DNA of 64,000 bases from Nonomuraea fuscirosea (GCF_003001935.1 NZ_PVNG01000018.1:186001-250000); one strand, 5' to 3'; positions 9,120 through 18,567 are shown, counted from the first letter of the stretch. The notes: generated from the sequence alone by a model not told the origin. Translations and numbers: made by a program.

Positions 9120-10802
9120 GTGGCATCCGACGCCAGTCGTCAAGACTCCTCCCGCAGATCTGACGGGGTCTCCGCGAAGTCCGCCCGTGCCGGCGTCGGT
9201 GGACTTCTCAAGGGCTTCGTCCAGCACCCGATCATCGTCTCCCGTGTGGTCGTGACGAAGGTCAAGTCCGACCCCGTCCGCGTGGCGCAGGCCGCCGCCG
9301 ACTCGCTGCCGCCGGCGCTGCGCCCCATCGTCGGCAGCGTCGCCTGGCCGGCCGCCCGCAGGGCCAGGCGCATCGTGCGCAAGTTCGGCATGCGCGTGGT
9401 CAAGGGGCCGTGGAACGAGGCCAAGGAACTCTGGGACGCCGGCCGGGTCAGCGAGGCCTCCACCGTGCTGGACGCCCACGCCAAATACCCGTTCGTCAAG
9501 CGCAGGGCCGCCTACTACCGCGGCGAGCTGGCCGCGATCAGTCCCGACCCGATCCCGCCGGGGCCCAAGGTGGCCATCCTGGAGCGGGTCAAGGGGCGCG
9601 TGCTGCACCTGGTCACGAACGCGCTGCCGTACACGCAGGCCGGCTACACCGTCAGGACCCACCGCATCGTCACCGCGCAGAAGGCCGCGGGCATCGACCC
9701 GCACGTGGTCACCAGCTGGGGCTGGCCCATGCTGCAGGGGCACGCGGACGCGCCGCCGTACGACGAGATCGACGGCATCCCCTACTACCGGCTGCTGCCG
9801 GGCGCTCACGGCGAGATGCCGTTCGAGATGCAGGGGCGCATGATCAAGGGCGCCGACCGGGTCACCAAGCTGGTCACCGAGCTGCGGCCGCAGGTCCTGC
9901 ACGCCGCCACCGACCACCGCAACGGCTCCGTCGCCCACGCCGTGCGCGACAGGACCGGCACCCCCTTCGTCTACGAGGTGCGCGGCTTCCTGGAGGAGAC
10001 GTGGGCCTCGCGCGACCCGGTCCGGGTCGGCAGCCAGCGGCACGTGCTCCAGCGCGAGCGGGAGTCGTTCCTCATGCGGGAGGCCGACGCGGTCGTCACG
10101 CTGGCCGAGACGATGGCCACCGAGATCGTCGAGCGCGGCGTGCCGCGCGAGCGGATCCACCTGGCGCCCAACGCCGTGGACGACGAGCTGCTGTCGGCTC
10201 ACTACGACGGGGCCTCGTTCAGGAACGCCTACGGCATCGCCGACGGCGAGATCGTCGTGGGCTCGGTGTCCAGCATCGTGGCCTACGAGGGCTTCGCCAC
10301 CCTGCTGCGCGCCGCCGCGCTGCTGCGCGACCAGAACACCCCCGTGCGCGTGCTGATCGTCGGCGACGGCACCGAGCGCGACACCCTGCTCGAACTCGTC
10401 GGGGAGCTGGGCCTGCGCGACGCCATCCTGCCCGGCCGGGTCGGCCCGGACGAGGCGCTGCAGGCGCAGGACGCGATCGACATCTTCGCCTGCCCGCGGG
10501 AGGATCTGCGCGTCTGCCGACTTGTTACGCCATTGAAACCCGTCGAGGCGATGGCGCTCGGCAAGCCCGTCGTGCTCAGCGATCTGCCCGCGCTGTCGGA
10601 GCTCGTCGGCTCCGACGGAGCCGGCCTGCTCGTCCCGCCCGGAGATCCCGCCGAGCTGGCCAAGGCCATCGCCGGGCTCCGGGAGGACCCGGCGCGGCGG
10701 GCTGAGATGGGTGAGGCGGGACGTGCGGAAGTGGCGGCGAAGCGGACTTGGAGCCGCGTTGCCGAGACTTATCAAGCTCTATACCGGTCCCTTGCCGAAT
10801 GA
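9120..10802 (+). CDS. GT4-family glycosyltransferase
   Basis: About 560 residues from a GTG start; upstream frame extension would run into the divergent wecB gene, which argues for this start. The first 170 residues are a basic helical extension not found in minimal GT4 enzymes (possible membrane- or complex-binding segment). The GT-B core has HLVTNALPYTQAGYTVRTH, VYEVRGFLEETW, a nucleotide-binding domain with APNAVD, VLIVGDGTERDTL and a C-terminal LKPVEAMALGKPVV, the family EX7E-like region. It probably transfers a sugar from a nucleotide donor onto the glycan made by this locus; donor and acceptor are unknown. The wecC gene follows on the same strand. Confidence 0.87.
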   Translation: MASDASRQDSSRRSDGVSAKSARAGVGGLLKGFVQHPIIVSRVVVTKVKSDPVRVAQAAADSLPPALRPIVGSVAWPAARRARRIVRKFGMRVVKGPWNEAKELWDAGRVSEASTVLDAHAKYPFVKRRAAYYRGELAAISPDPIPPGPKVAILERVKGRVLHLVTNALPYTQAGYTVRTHRIVTAQKAAGIDPHVVTSWGWPMLQGHADAPPYDEIDGIPYYRLLPGAHGEMPFEMQGRMIKGADRVTKLVTELRPQVLHAATDHRNGSVAHAVRDRTGTPFVYEVRGFLEETWASRDPVRVGSQRHVLQRERESFLMREADAVVTLAETMATEIVERGVPRERIHLAPNAVDDELLSAHYDGASFRNAYGIADGEIVVGSVSSIVAYEGFATLLRAAALLRDQNTPVRVLIVGDGTERDTLLELVGELGLRDAILPGRVGPDEALQAQDAIDIFACPREDLRVCRLVTPLKPVEAMALGKPVVLSDLPALSELVGSDGAGLLVPPGDPAELAKAIAGLREDPARRAEMGEAGRAEVAAKRTWSRVAETYQALYRSLAE

Positions 10803-10920
10803 TGACCTTCGTGTTGGCTGTCTCTTACGACGGGTTCGGTCGCATTAGGCGTGAGCTAGGTGGACTTGAGATAACCTTTGCGACCATGAAGTGTTGTTTC
10901 CGGCTCCCCAAGGCACTGCT

Positions 10921-12183
10921 GTGACAGAAATCGACTTGGCTGTCATCGGTCTGGGCTACGTCGGCATGCCTCTCGCCAAGGAGGCAGTGGCCGCCGGCCT
11001 GCGGGTCGTCGGCGTGGACGTGGACCCGGCCAAGGTCGACGCGCTCAACGCCGGGCAGTCCTACATCGACGACCTGACGGACGCCGACCTTGAGCACATG
11101 CTGGCCAACGGGTTCAGCGCCACGCTCGACGAGAGCGTCCTGGCCGGGAGCAACACGATCGTCATCTGCGTCCCGACCCCGCTCGACGAGGACCACCGCC
11201 CGGACCTGTCCGCGGTGGAGGGGGCGACCATGGCCGTCGCCCGCAACCTGAGCAAGGGCACGCTGGTCGTCCTGGAGTCCACCACGTGGCCCGGCACCAC
11301 CGACGAGGTGGCCAGGCCGCTGCTGGAGAAGTCGGGGCTCGTCGCCGGCGAGGACTTCCAGCTCGCCTTCTCGCCCGAGCGGATCGACCCGGGCAACCCC
11401 AAGTTCGGGCTGCGCAACACCCCCAAGGTCGTCGGCGGCTTCACTCCGGCCTGCCGCGACCGGGCCACGGCCTTCTACGGGCAGTTCATCGAGCAGGTGG
11501 TGCCGGTCAGCGGCACCCGCGAGGCCGAGATGGCCAAGCTGCTGGAGAACACCTACCGGCACGTCAACATCGCCCTCGTCAACGAGATGGCGATCTTCTG
11601 CGACGAGCTCGGCATCGACCTGTGGGAGTCCATCGAGGCGGCGGCCACCAAGCCGTTCGGCTTCCACAAGTTCCTGCCGGGGCCCGGGGTCGGCGGGCAC
11701 TGCATCCCGGTCGACCCGTCGTACCTGTCGTACACGGTGCGCAAGCTCGGCTACCCGTTCCGGTTCGTGGAGCTGGCGCAGGAGATCAACGAGCGGATGC
11801 CCTCGTACGTGGTCGCCCGCGCACAACGCTTGCTCAACCGGCATAAAAAGGCCGTCAACGGCGCCAAAGTCGTTATGCTCGGCGTCACCTACAAACCGGA
11901 TATCGCCGACGAGCGTGAGACTCCGGCCCTCCCCGTGGCGCGTGCGCTGCTGGAGCTGGGCGCCGAGCTCTCGTTCGCGGACCCGTACGTCAAGGAGTGG
12001 TCGGTGGACGGCACCCCGGTGCCGCGTGAGGAGGATCTGGCCGAGGCCGTGATCAACGCGGACGTGACGCTGCTGCTTCAGCAGCACGCCGCGTTCGACC
12101 TCGACATGGTCGAGGCCAAGGCCAGGCTCGTGCTGGACACCCGCGGCGTCCTCGCCGAGGGTGAACGCGTCGAGCGGCTGTAG
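10921..12183 (+). CDS. wecC: UDP-N-acetyl-D-mannosamine dehydrogenase / nucleotide-sugar dehydrogenase
   Basis: A 420-residue NAD-dependent UDP-sugar dehydrogenase. The Rossmann motif LAVIGLGYVGMPLA sits at the N-terminus, VESTTWPGTTDEV and SPERIDPG in the middle, the helical dimer segment with ENTYRHVNIALVNE, the catalytic cysteine in PGVGGHCIPVDP, and a C-terminal substrate-binding domain with GVTYKPDIADERETP. Given wecB beside it, UDP-ManNAc is the likely substrate, although UDP-Glc or UDP-GlcNAc dehydrogenases look similar. I chose the GTG that gives VTEIDLAVIG; another in-frame GTG lies ten codons earlier. The next glycosyltransferase gene starts 19 bases after the stop. Confidence 0.92.
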   Translation: MTEIDLAVIGLGYVGMPLAKEAVAAGLRVVGVDVDPAKVDALNAGQSYIDDLTDADLEHMLANGFSATLDESVLAGSNTIVICVPTPLDEDHRPDLSAVEGATMAVARNLSKGTLVVLESTTWPGTTDEVARPLLEKSGLVAGEDFQLAFSPERIDPGNPKFGLRNTPKVVGGFTPACRDRATAFYGQFIEQVVPVSGTREAEMAKLLENTYRHVNIALVNEMAIFCDELGIDLWESIEAAATKPFGFHKFLPGPGVGGHCIPVDPSYLSYTVRKLGYPFRFVELAQEINERMPSYVVARAQRLLNRHKKAVNGAKVVMLGVTYKPDIADERETPALPVARALLELGAELSFADPYVKEWSVDGTPVPREEDLAEAVINADVTLLLQQHAAFDLDMVEAKARLVLDTRGVLAEGERVERL

Positions 12184-12202
12184 CGACGGAGGGTTGCGCG
12201 CA

Positions 12203-13291
12203 GTGCACGTGCTCGTCATGACGGTGGTGCATAACCCCGAGGACGCGAGAATTCTGCATCGGCAGATCCGTGCCCTTGTGGATGCCGGTCATGAGGTCAC
12301 GTACGCCGCGTCGTTCACCGCGCACGGCGTCGTGCCCCGACCGTGGGTCACCGGTGTGGATCTGCCCAGGGCCGCCCAGCGCAAGCGGATGGCTGCGGTG
12401 TGGGCCGCGCGGCGGCTGTTCAAGCGCATGCGCGACAAGGTCGACCTCGTCCTCATCCACGACCCCGAGCTGCTGTTCGCGGTGTGGGGCATGCGGCACA
12501 GCCCGCCCGTGGTGTGGGACGTGCACGAGGACACCCCCGCCACGCTCTCGCTGAAGCCGTGGCTGCCCGCGCCGCTGCGGCCACCGGTGCGCTTCCTGGC
12601 CCGCATGCTGGAGGGCACCGCGGAGCGGCACATGCACCTGCTGCTGGCCGAGACGGCCTACGCGGGCAGGTTCAAGGACGCCCACCTGATCGTGCCGAAC
12701 GAGACCTGGGTGCCCGACTCCGTGACGCCGCCGGGCGAGGACCGCGTGGTCTACCTCGGCTGGCTGTCCAGGGCGCGCGGCGTGTTCGAGGCCATCGAGG
12801 TGGCCAAGCTGCTGCAGCCGTACCGGGTGACGGTGGAGCTGATCGGATACGCCGATCCGCAGAGCCGCCCGGTGCTCAACCAGGCCGTCACCGAGGGCCT
12901 GCTCGAATGGCGTGACTTCATGCCCAACGACGAGGCGCTCAAGCGGCTCGACGGGGCGCTGGCCGGGCTGTCGCTGCTGCACGACGAGCCCAACTACCGG
13001 CACTCGATGCCCACGAAGATCGTGGAGTACATGGCGCACGGCATCCCGGTCATCACCACCCCGTCACCGCGGGCGGTCGAGCTGGTCGAGCGCTATGACA
13101 GCGGCGTCGTGGTGCCGTGGGAGGACCCCAAGGCGGTCGCGCAGGCCGTGCTGACCCTGCGCGACGACGTCAGGGAGCGGCGGGCGCAGGGCGCGCGGGG
13201 CTACGCGGCGGCCCGGGCCAACCACCACTGGCCCAACTCCGCCAAGCGGTTCGTGACGCAGCTGGAGTCCTGGGCCGGGGTCAAGCCGTAA
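12203..13291 (+). CDS. GT4-type glycosyltransferase
   Basis: About 362 residues starting at GTG, nine bases after a clear GGAGGG, which decides the start over the longer frame. The GT-B fold begins HVLVMTVVHNPEDARILHR, has VWDVHEDTPATL, VYLGWLSRARGVFEAIE at the start of the second Rossmann domain, and PTKIVEYMAHGIPVITT near the end, the usual nucleotide-binding helix. Cytosolic; probably adds one residue of the locus glycan. It is 19 bases behind wecC and 37 bases ahead of the DUF4434 gene, so these genes are likely one operon. Confidence 0.86.
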   Translation: MHVLVMTVVHNPEDARILHRQIRALVDAGHEVTYAASFTAHGVVPRPWVTGVDLPRAAQRKRMAAVWAARRLFKRMRDKVDLVLIHDPELLFAVWGMRHSPPVVWDVHEDTPATLSLKPWLPAPLRPPVRFLARMLEGTAERHMHLLLAETAYAGRFKDAHLIVPNETWVPDSVTPPGEDRVVYLGWLSRARGVFEAIEVAKLLQPYRVTVELIGYADPQSRPVLNQAVTEGLLEWRDFMPNDEALKRLDGALAGLSLLHDEPNYRHSMPTKIVEYMAHGIPVITTPSPRAVELVERYDSGVVVPWEDPKAVAQAVLTLRDDVRERRAQGARGYAAARANHHWPNSAKRFVTQLESWAGVKP

Positions 13292-13328
13292 CCCACGAGA
13301 ACTCACTAGGGCGGGTAGGTTCCTGAAC

Positions 13329-15131
13329 GTGCGCTGGCTCTTCCTGGTCGTGGGCGCCGCCATCCTGGCCGTGGTCGCGGCGGTGATCATCGTGCTGCCG
13401 GACTCCGCGGAGCAGACGACCCCCACGGCCGTCGCGTCGAAGCCGGTCAAGACGACGGCCGCGCCGACGCCGGCGGTGAGCGCGTTCACCGACGACTGTG
13501 GAACGTTCGACACCGGTGAGAAGGCCCCCTACGCCGTCACCGGCTACTGGATCACCCCCAAGTCCAACCCCTGCACGTGGCGCAAGCAGCTGCAGGAGAT
13601 CCACCGCGTCGGCGGCGACACGATCATCAGGATCGGCTACGGCCTGCAGTTCCGCACCGTCACCGACACCGGGCAGGTCAAGGCCAAGGACGGCTCCGTC
13701 GACTCGCTCTACAAGGGCTGCGTCGAGGACGAGCTGACCTGCTACGACGCCGCGCTGCACGACCTGCAGCAGGCCAACCCGGACAACCGGATCGGCCGCA
13801 TGTACGTCTACCGCACCGACGAGTCGTTCGGCCCCGACCTGTTCCGCTGCCCCCAGATCGAGCACCCCATCGTGGCCGGCAAGCGCATCTACTACCGGCT
13901 CATCACCCAGGCCGACGGTTCCGACGACGCCACCTGCGACTTCACCAACAAGCCCGGCTCGTACGACATGATCCTGATCGCCGGCTCCACCACCGACAGC
14001 CTGACCAAGCTGCTCGACCTGGCCGACCAGTTCGGCATGCGGGTCTTCCCCGCCCTGCCGCTGGCCCCGCGCGACTCCAAGTCGCAGATCAGGGCCGAGA
14101 AGCGGCACCTCGGCACGCTCACCACGCTGACCCGGCGCATCCTCCAGGACTACGGCGCGCGCTTCGGCGAGCGCGACGCGCTGGGCGGCGTCTATCAGCC
14201 GTTCGAGGTCCAGATGTCGTCCACCCTGGCGACGAACCCGACGCTGGAGGTGTACGCCGACCAGCACATGATCGTCGAGCAGGAGTTGTCCGGCAAACCC
14301 ATCCTGATCAGCCCCTATCTCGACGCGCGCAAGGACGTCGCCTTCGGGCAGACGCCCAAGCAGGTGGCCGAGGGCTTCAAGGCGCTGGTGAAGGCCGGGG
14401 TCGGCATCATCGCGCCGCAGGACAGCCGGGGCACGGGCAAGGTGGGGCTGTTCTGGCCCGACGAGCGCGACGACGAGGTGGACGAGCGGCTGCGGCCGGT
14501 GCGCGGGGTGGGCGAGGCGACGTACGACGAGGCGTACCACGGGTCCACCCGCGACTACTACCGCGAGATGGCCGCGGCCCGCCAGGAGATGATCGACTCC
14601 GGCTACCACGTGCAGCTCTGGGCGAACGTGGAGGCCTTCGAGCCCTCGGGCAAGGAACCCTGCGCCCCGCAGGGCACCCGCGGCAAGACCGACAAGAAAC
14701 GCCTGGACCAGGCGGTCACGATGGCCGGGCGTTATGTCCAGAAAGTCGTCTCCTACATGTGGAGCGACTTCATGACCTGCGGCCGGCCGTCGCTGGAAGA
14801 GGAGATCGCGCAGGACTGGGAGCGGCCGATCGCGGTGGACGCGATCAGGCGCTCGCGCGACGTCCAGGACGGCGTGGAGGTACGCGGCTACAACCTCAAG
14901 GACAGCACGATCACCCTCACCTGGTCGGGCGGCACCAAGGAGATGGTGGTCTCGGCCGTGGGCTGGCTGGACGAGGACCCGTTCGAGGAGGAGCTGCCCG
15001 AGGGCATGGCGACGGCGTGGGTGCCGTTCGACTGGAGCCAGGTGCCCGGCGGGGAGTGGGTCAGGATCGGGGTCAAGGTGCCGTCGGGGCGCGCGGCCAC
15101 TGAGCCGCTGCACGTACGCATCGTCACCTAG
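13329..15131 (+). CDS. Exported DUF4434-type TIM-barrel protein
   Basis: A 600-residue protein with an N-terminal membrane anchor (FLVVGAAILAVVAAVIIVL, residues 5-23), a Thr/Ala/Pro linker and a large extracytoplasmic region. GYWITPKSNPCTWRKQL and GGDTIIRIGYGLQF start a (beta/alpha)8-like domain of the DUF4434 kind, which contains glycoside-hydrolase-like proteins; QMIVEQELSGKPILISPY-like and YHVQLWANVEAFEP segments carry acidic residues suited to catalysis. The last 110 residues look like a beta-sandwich module. As the last gene of the glycan operon, it may trim or remodel the polymer outside the cell. Enzymatic activity is inferred from fold similarity only. GTG start. Confidence 0.75.
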   Translation: MRWLFLVVGAAILAVVAAVIIVLPDSAEQTTPTAVASKPVKTTAAPTPAVSAFTDDCGTFDTGEKAPYAVTGYWITPKSNPCTWRKQLQEIHRVGGDTIIRIGYGLQFRTVTDTGQVKAKDGSVDSLYKGCVEDELTCYDAALHDLQQANPDNRIGRMYVYRTDESFGPDLFRCPQIEHPIVAGKRIYYRLITQADGSDDATCDFTNKPGSYDMILIAGSTTDSLTKLLDLADQFGMRVFPALPLAPRDSKSQIRAEKRHLGTLTTLTRRILQDYGARFGERDALGGVYQPFEVQMSSTLATNPTLEVYADQHMIVEQELSGKPILISPYLDARKDVAFGQTPKQVAEGFKALVKAGVGIIAPQDSRGTGKVGLFWPDERDDEVDERLRPVRGVGEATYDEAYHGSTRDYYREMAAARQEMIDSGYHVQLWANVEAFEPSGKEPCAPQGTRGKTDKKRLDQAVTMAGRYVQKVVSYMWSDFMTCGRPSLEEEIAQDWERPIAVDAIRRSRDVQDGVEVRGYNLKDSTITLTWSGGTKEMVVSAVGWLDEDPFEEELPEGMATAWVPFDWSQVPGGEWVRIGVKVPSGRAATEPLHVRIVT

Positions 15132-15140
15132 CGGCCGCGT

Positions 15141-15255
15141 TCACCTGGCGGGGCACGGCACCTGACGGTCACGGCACCCGGCGGGTCGCGGCACCTGACG
15201 GCCGTGTAGCCGGCCGTGTAGTCGGCGGGTCGAGGCACCTGGCGGGCCGCGCGGC
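15141..15255. repeat. Short degenerate GC-rich direct repeats
   Basis: The intergenic stretch contains several imperfect copies of GGCACCTGACGG / GGCACCTGGCGGG and two copies of GGCCGTGTAG. They lie between the DUF4434 gene and the Nudix gene, and no protein is encoded. They may be slippage-derived or read-through-limiting. Confidence 0.5.
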
Positions 15256-15299
15256 GCACGGTTCGCTGCCCGCCCACGACTGCGTGTAACGTGCCTGCC

Positions 15300-15965
15300 A
15301 TGGTCCCGAGCATCCCGGTCAGTGTCGACCTGGTCGTGCTCACCGTGCGTAACCAGGCGTTGAGCGCCCTCGTGTGGCGGCGCGACAATCCGCCGTTCCT
15401 GCGCCGCTGGTCGCTGCCCGGCGGCTTCATCCAGCTCGACGAGGATCTGCCCGCCGCCGCCCACCGCGTGCTCGCCGAGCGGGCCGGTCTCCCCGGCGCG
15501 CCGGTGCACCTGGAGCAGCTCCAGACCTACGGCTACCCCGACCGCGACCCCCGCCAGCGTGTGCTGAGCGTCGCCTACCTGGGCCTGGCCCCCGACCTGC
15601 CGGCCTCGGAGAAGGCCCACATGAGCTGGCAGGCGGTCGGCTCGCTCGCGGTGATGGCCTTCGACCACCGGCGCATCATGCTCGACGGGGTCGAGCGGGC
15701 GCGGGCCAAGCTGGAGTACACCTCGCTGGGGGCGGCGTTCTGCCCGCCGGAGTTCACGGTGGCCGATCTGCGGCGGGTCTACGAGATCGTCTGGGGCCGC
15801 GCGCTCGACCCGCGCAACTTCCACCGCAAGGTCACCAAGGCGAAGGACTTCCTGCTGGAGACCGGCGGCACGACGACCAGAGACGGCGGCCGGCCCGCCA
15901 AGCTCTACCGCCGCGGCCCCGCCGAGCTGCTGCATCCGCCCATGCTGCGCAGCCTCAAAGAGTGA
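15300..15965 (+). CDS. NrtR-like Nudix-fold transcriptional regulator
   Basis: About 221 residues with an N-terminal Nudix fold and a C-terminal winged helix of the NrtR family (FHRKVTKAKDFLLETGG, RRGPAELL). NrtR proteins repress NAD or sugar genes and use the Nudix domain as an ADP-ribose-type ligand sensor. The Nudix helix reads GGFIQLDEDL followed by HRVLAERAGL; the canonical REXXEEXGL glutamates are partly replaced, so hydrolase activity is unlikely and a sensor role more likely. The internal ATG is preferred over a GTG three codons earlier. No obvious target operator is visible; the aminotransferase gene follows 50 bases later. Confidence 0.82.
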   Translation: MVPSIPVSVDLVVLTVRNQALSALVWRRDNPPFLRRWSLPGGFIQLDEDLPAAAHRVLAERAGLPGAPVHLEQLQTYGYPDRDPRQRVLSVAYLGLAPDLPASEKAHMSWQAVGSLAVMAFDHRRIMLDGVERARAKLEYTSLGAAFCPPEFTVADLRRVYEIVWGRALDPRNFHRKVTKAKDFLLETGGTTTRDGGRPAKLYRRGPAELLHPPMLRSLKE

Positions 15966-16015
15966 GCGGCGGGCCGGAGGATGCCGCATCGCCTCCTGCC
16001 TTCTAAGGTGAGGGC

Positions 16016-17071
16016 ATGCCTCGTTTCCGCCAGATCCTGGACTCCATGGCTGCCTACAAGGCGGGCAAAGCGGTCGTCGCTCCCGACGGGCGGTCCTACA
16101 AGCTGTCCTCCAACGAATCTCCGTACGACCCGCTGCCCTCCGTGGTCGAGGCCATCGCCGAGGCGGCGCGGGAGATCAACCGCTACCCCGACCCCGGCGC
16201 GGTCGAGCTGACCGAGGCCATCGCGGAGCGGTTCGGCGTGCCCTTCGACCACATCGCGCTCGGCGCGGGGTCGGTCACCGTGGCGCAGCAGCTGTTCGAG
16301 GCGGTGGGCGAGCCCGGGGCCGAGGTCGTCTACGCGTGGCGCTCCTTCGAGGCCTACCCGCTGCTCGCCGACCTGGCCGGGGTCACCTCGGTCACCGTGC
16401 CGCTGGCGGGCGAGGACCACGACCTCGACGCCATGGCCGCGGCGATCAACGACCGCACCCGCATGGTGTTCCTGTGCAACCCCAACAACCCGACCAGCAC
16501 CGCCATCCGCCGCGACGGGCTGGAGTCGTTCCTGGCCCGGGTGCCCGAGGACGTGCTGGTGGTCCTCGACGAGGCCTACCACGAATACGTGCGCGACGAT
16601 GACGTGCCCGACGGGCTCACCGTCTACCGCGACCGGCCCAACGTCTGCGTGCTGCGCACGTTCTCCAAGGCGTACGGGCTGGCCGGGCTGCGCGTCGGCT
16701 ACCTGATCGCGCCCGAGCCGGTGGCCACGGCGGTACGCAAGACGATCATCCCGTTCGCCGTCAACCACCTCGCCCAGGTCGCCGCCATCGCCTCGCTCAA
16801 GGCCGAGGACGAGCTGCTCGACCGGGTCGAGCGGGTGGTCAAGGAGCGCACCCGAGTCCGCGAGGCGCTCATCGCGCAGGGCTGGACGGTGCCGCCCACC
16901 GAGGCGAACTTCGTCTGGCTGCGCCTCGGCGAGCGCACGCTCGACTTCGCCGCCGCCTGCGCGGTGGAGGGCGTGGCGGTGCGCCCGTTCCAGCCGGAGG
17001 GGGTGCGGGTGTCGATCGGCTCACCGGAGGCGAACGACGCCTTCCTCGCCGCGGCCCAGGCGTTCCGCTGA
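16016..17071 (+). CDS. hisC: Histidinol-phosphate-type aminotransferase
   Basis: A 351-residue PLP-dependent class I/II aminotransferase. YKLSSNESPYDPLP near the N-terminus, VFLCNPNNPTST, LDEAYHEYV and the Schiff-base lysine in TFSKAYGLAGLRVGY are as in HisC and the related aromatic aminotransferase Pat. There are no other his genes nearby, so a role as an aromatic or general aminotransferase is equally possible. Length is normal. It is probably transcribed with the Nudix regulator ahead of it and ends at a strong GC hairpin facing the EamA gene. Confidence 0.85.
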   Translation: MPRFRQILDSMAAYKAGKAVVAPDGRSYKLSSNESPYDPLPSVVEAIAEAAREINRYPDPGAVELTEAIAERFGVPFDHIALGAGSVTVAQQLFEAVGEPGAEVVYAWRSFEAYPLLADLAGVTSVTVPLAGEDHDLDAMAAAINDRTRMVFLCNPNNPTSTAIRRDGLESFLARVPEDVLVVLDEAYHEYVRDDDVPDGLTVYRDRPNVCVLRTFSKAYGLAGLRVGYLIAPEPVATAVRKTIIPFAVNHLAQVAAIASLKAEDELLDRVERVVKERTRVREALIAQGWTVPPTEANFVWLRLGERTLDFAAACAVEGVAVRPFQPEGVRVSIGSPEANDAFLAAAQAFR

Positions 17072-17142
17072 GCCCCGCCGCTGGGCTCCGCTGCCGCTGA
17101 GCCGTGCTGCCGCTGCTGGCCGCCGCTGCTGGGCCCTGCTGA

Positions 17143-17170
17143 GGCGGCCGCCCGTGTCGTGGCGGCCGCC
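17143..17170. terminator. GC-rich palindromic terminator between convergent genes
   Basis: The ten-base palindrome GGCGGCCGCC occurs twice with eight bases between, so either copy can pair with the other. It lies between the hisC and EamA stops. The preceding 70 bases are CTGCCGCTG-like repeats. Confidence 0.5.
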
Positions 17171-17175
17171 CGCCG

Positions 17176-18141
17176 TCAAGGGGAGGTCGGGCTGCTCACG
17201 GGCGCGGGTTCCGTCGTGGTGACGGCGCGAGCCCTGGATCGTCCGCGTCGCTCGGTGGAGACCACCAGGGCGACGCCGACCAGGATCACCAGGCCGCCGA
17301 TCAGGATCTGCGTCGTCACGTGCTCGTCGACCACCAGCACGCCGAGGACGACGGCCACGATCGGGTTGACGTAGGCGTACGTCGAGACGAGCGAGATCGG
17401 CGCGTTGCCGAGCAGCCAGGTGTAGGCGGTGAAGCCGACCAGCGAGCCCACCAGCACCAGGTAGGTCAGCGCCAGCCACGACCGCCCGGAGACGGCGGCC
17501 AGGTCGAGCCGCTCGCCGAGCGAGAGACCGGCCACGGCCAGCCCGATGCCGCCGGCCAGCATCTCGATCGTGCTGGCGGTCCAGGCGTCGCCGGGCATCG
17601 GGATCCGGCCGGACAGGAACGAGCCGACCGACCACGACAGGGACGCCAGCAGGATCACCACGATCCCGCTGGTGTCGGCCGCCTCGCCGCCGCCGTTCAG
17701 CGACAGGGCCGCGACCCCGCAGAACCCGACCAGCACCCCGGCCAGCGTCAGCACGGCCGGCCGGTCTCTGAAGGCGAGCCGCAGCACGACCAGCCACAGC
17801 GGCACGGCGGCCACGAGCAGCGCGGCCAGGCCGGAGGAGATGTGCTGCTCGGCCACGGCGACCATGCCGTTGCCGCCGGTGAGCAGCAGCAATCCGACGA
17901 GTGCGGCGCCGCCGGCCTGGCGCCAGGACATCCTGAACGCCGCCCGGCCTCTCTTGACCAGCAGGAACCCGCCGAGCAGCAGCCCGGCCGTCACGAATCG
18001 CAGGGTGCCCTGGAGCATCGGCGGCAGGGTCTCGATGGAGATCCGGATGCCGAGGTAGGTCGAGCCCCACACCACGTAGACGATCGCCAGCGCGCCCCAG
18101 ACAAGGAGTGGAGACCGGCTGTCAGTAGCGTTTGCACTCAT
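17176..18141 (-). CDS. EamA/DMT-family transporter
   Basis: A 321-residue integral membrane protein with ten predicted hydrophobic helices in two homologous halves, as in the drug/metabolite transporter superfamily. The N-terminus (VWGALAIVYVVWGSTYLGIR) carries the VWGSTYLGI signature of the YedA-like subgroup, and the second half repeats as SLSWSVGSFLSGR. Such proteins export amino acids or small metabolites. The last 35 residues are hydrophilic with a run of Arg and Thr. It is a single gene with about 480 bases of non-coding DNA upstream. Substrate unknown. Confidence 0.9.
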   Translation of the reverse strand: MSANATDSRSPLLVWGALAIVYVVWGSTYLGIRISIETLPPMLQGTLRFVTAGLLLGGFLLVKRGRAAFRMSWRQAGGAALVGLLLLTGGNGMVAVAEQHISSGLAALLVAAVPLWLVVLRLAFRDRPAVLTLAGVLVGFCGVAALSLNGGGEAADTSGIVVILLASLSWSVGSFLSGRIPMPGDAWTASTIEMLAGGIGLAVAGLSLGERLDLAAVSGRSWLALTYLVLVGSLVGFTAYTWLLGNAPISLVSTYAYVNPIVAVVLGVLVVDEHVTTQILIGGLVILVGVALVVSTERRGRSRARAVTTTEPAPVSSPTSP

Positions 18142-18567
18142 GGCTCGTGACTCTATCGAGTGCCTCCGACAGAAACCCAGTGGGTATCGGACCCGGCATA
18201 AAAGAGCCGTCTCCGCGAGGGCTGACAGCCTCGACGGCGAGCCTTCGATGCGTCCGCAGAACCTGGAGCCACTGCCGCCACGGAAGCGCTCCCAGCTCCC
18301 TCACAGCCCCGCGCAGCAGCCCTTCACCGAGGAGAGGTGGCCGGAAAGGCCCGAAATGCCGCCGAAGGCGGTCGCCCGGCCGTGCTCCGGCACCGGCGAG
18401 CGCGCGTGGAAGAGAGGATTTGGTGCCCCCGTCCGAATCGCGTCGATCGGGGGCGTGGGAGAACATACCCCCCATCCACCCGCGTCAACCAATTAGTTCA
18501 CAAGAGTCAACGTGCTTGTCGGCTCTCCTGACACCTTCCGTCAATGCGGTGGTCACGCGAAGGTGCG
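18142..18567. other. Gene-poor intergenic region
   Basis: Lies upstream of the EamA gene and beyond the regulator terminator. Frames of about 115 codons exist on both strands here, but their third-position GC is weaker than in neighbouring genes and no motif is recognisable. An AT-richer patch around 18485-18510 could hold a promoter for the EamA gene on the minus strand. Confidence 0.35.

Noticed and set aside
5842..15131. Prophage or secondary-metabolite cluster
   Set aside because: No phage, PKS or NRPS genes; the genes form a coherent surface glycan locus with normal composition.
15141..15255. Integration or attachment site
   Set aside because: There is no integrase or tRNA nearby, and the repeats are short and degenerate.
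18122..18475. Minus-strand frame of 117 codons upstream of the EamA gene
   Set aside because: Overlaps the EamA start, has weaker third-position GC and no recognisable motif; kept as intergenic.
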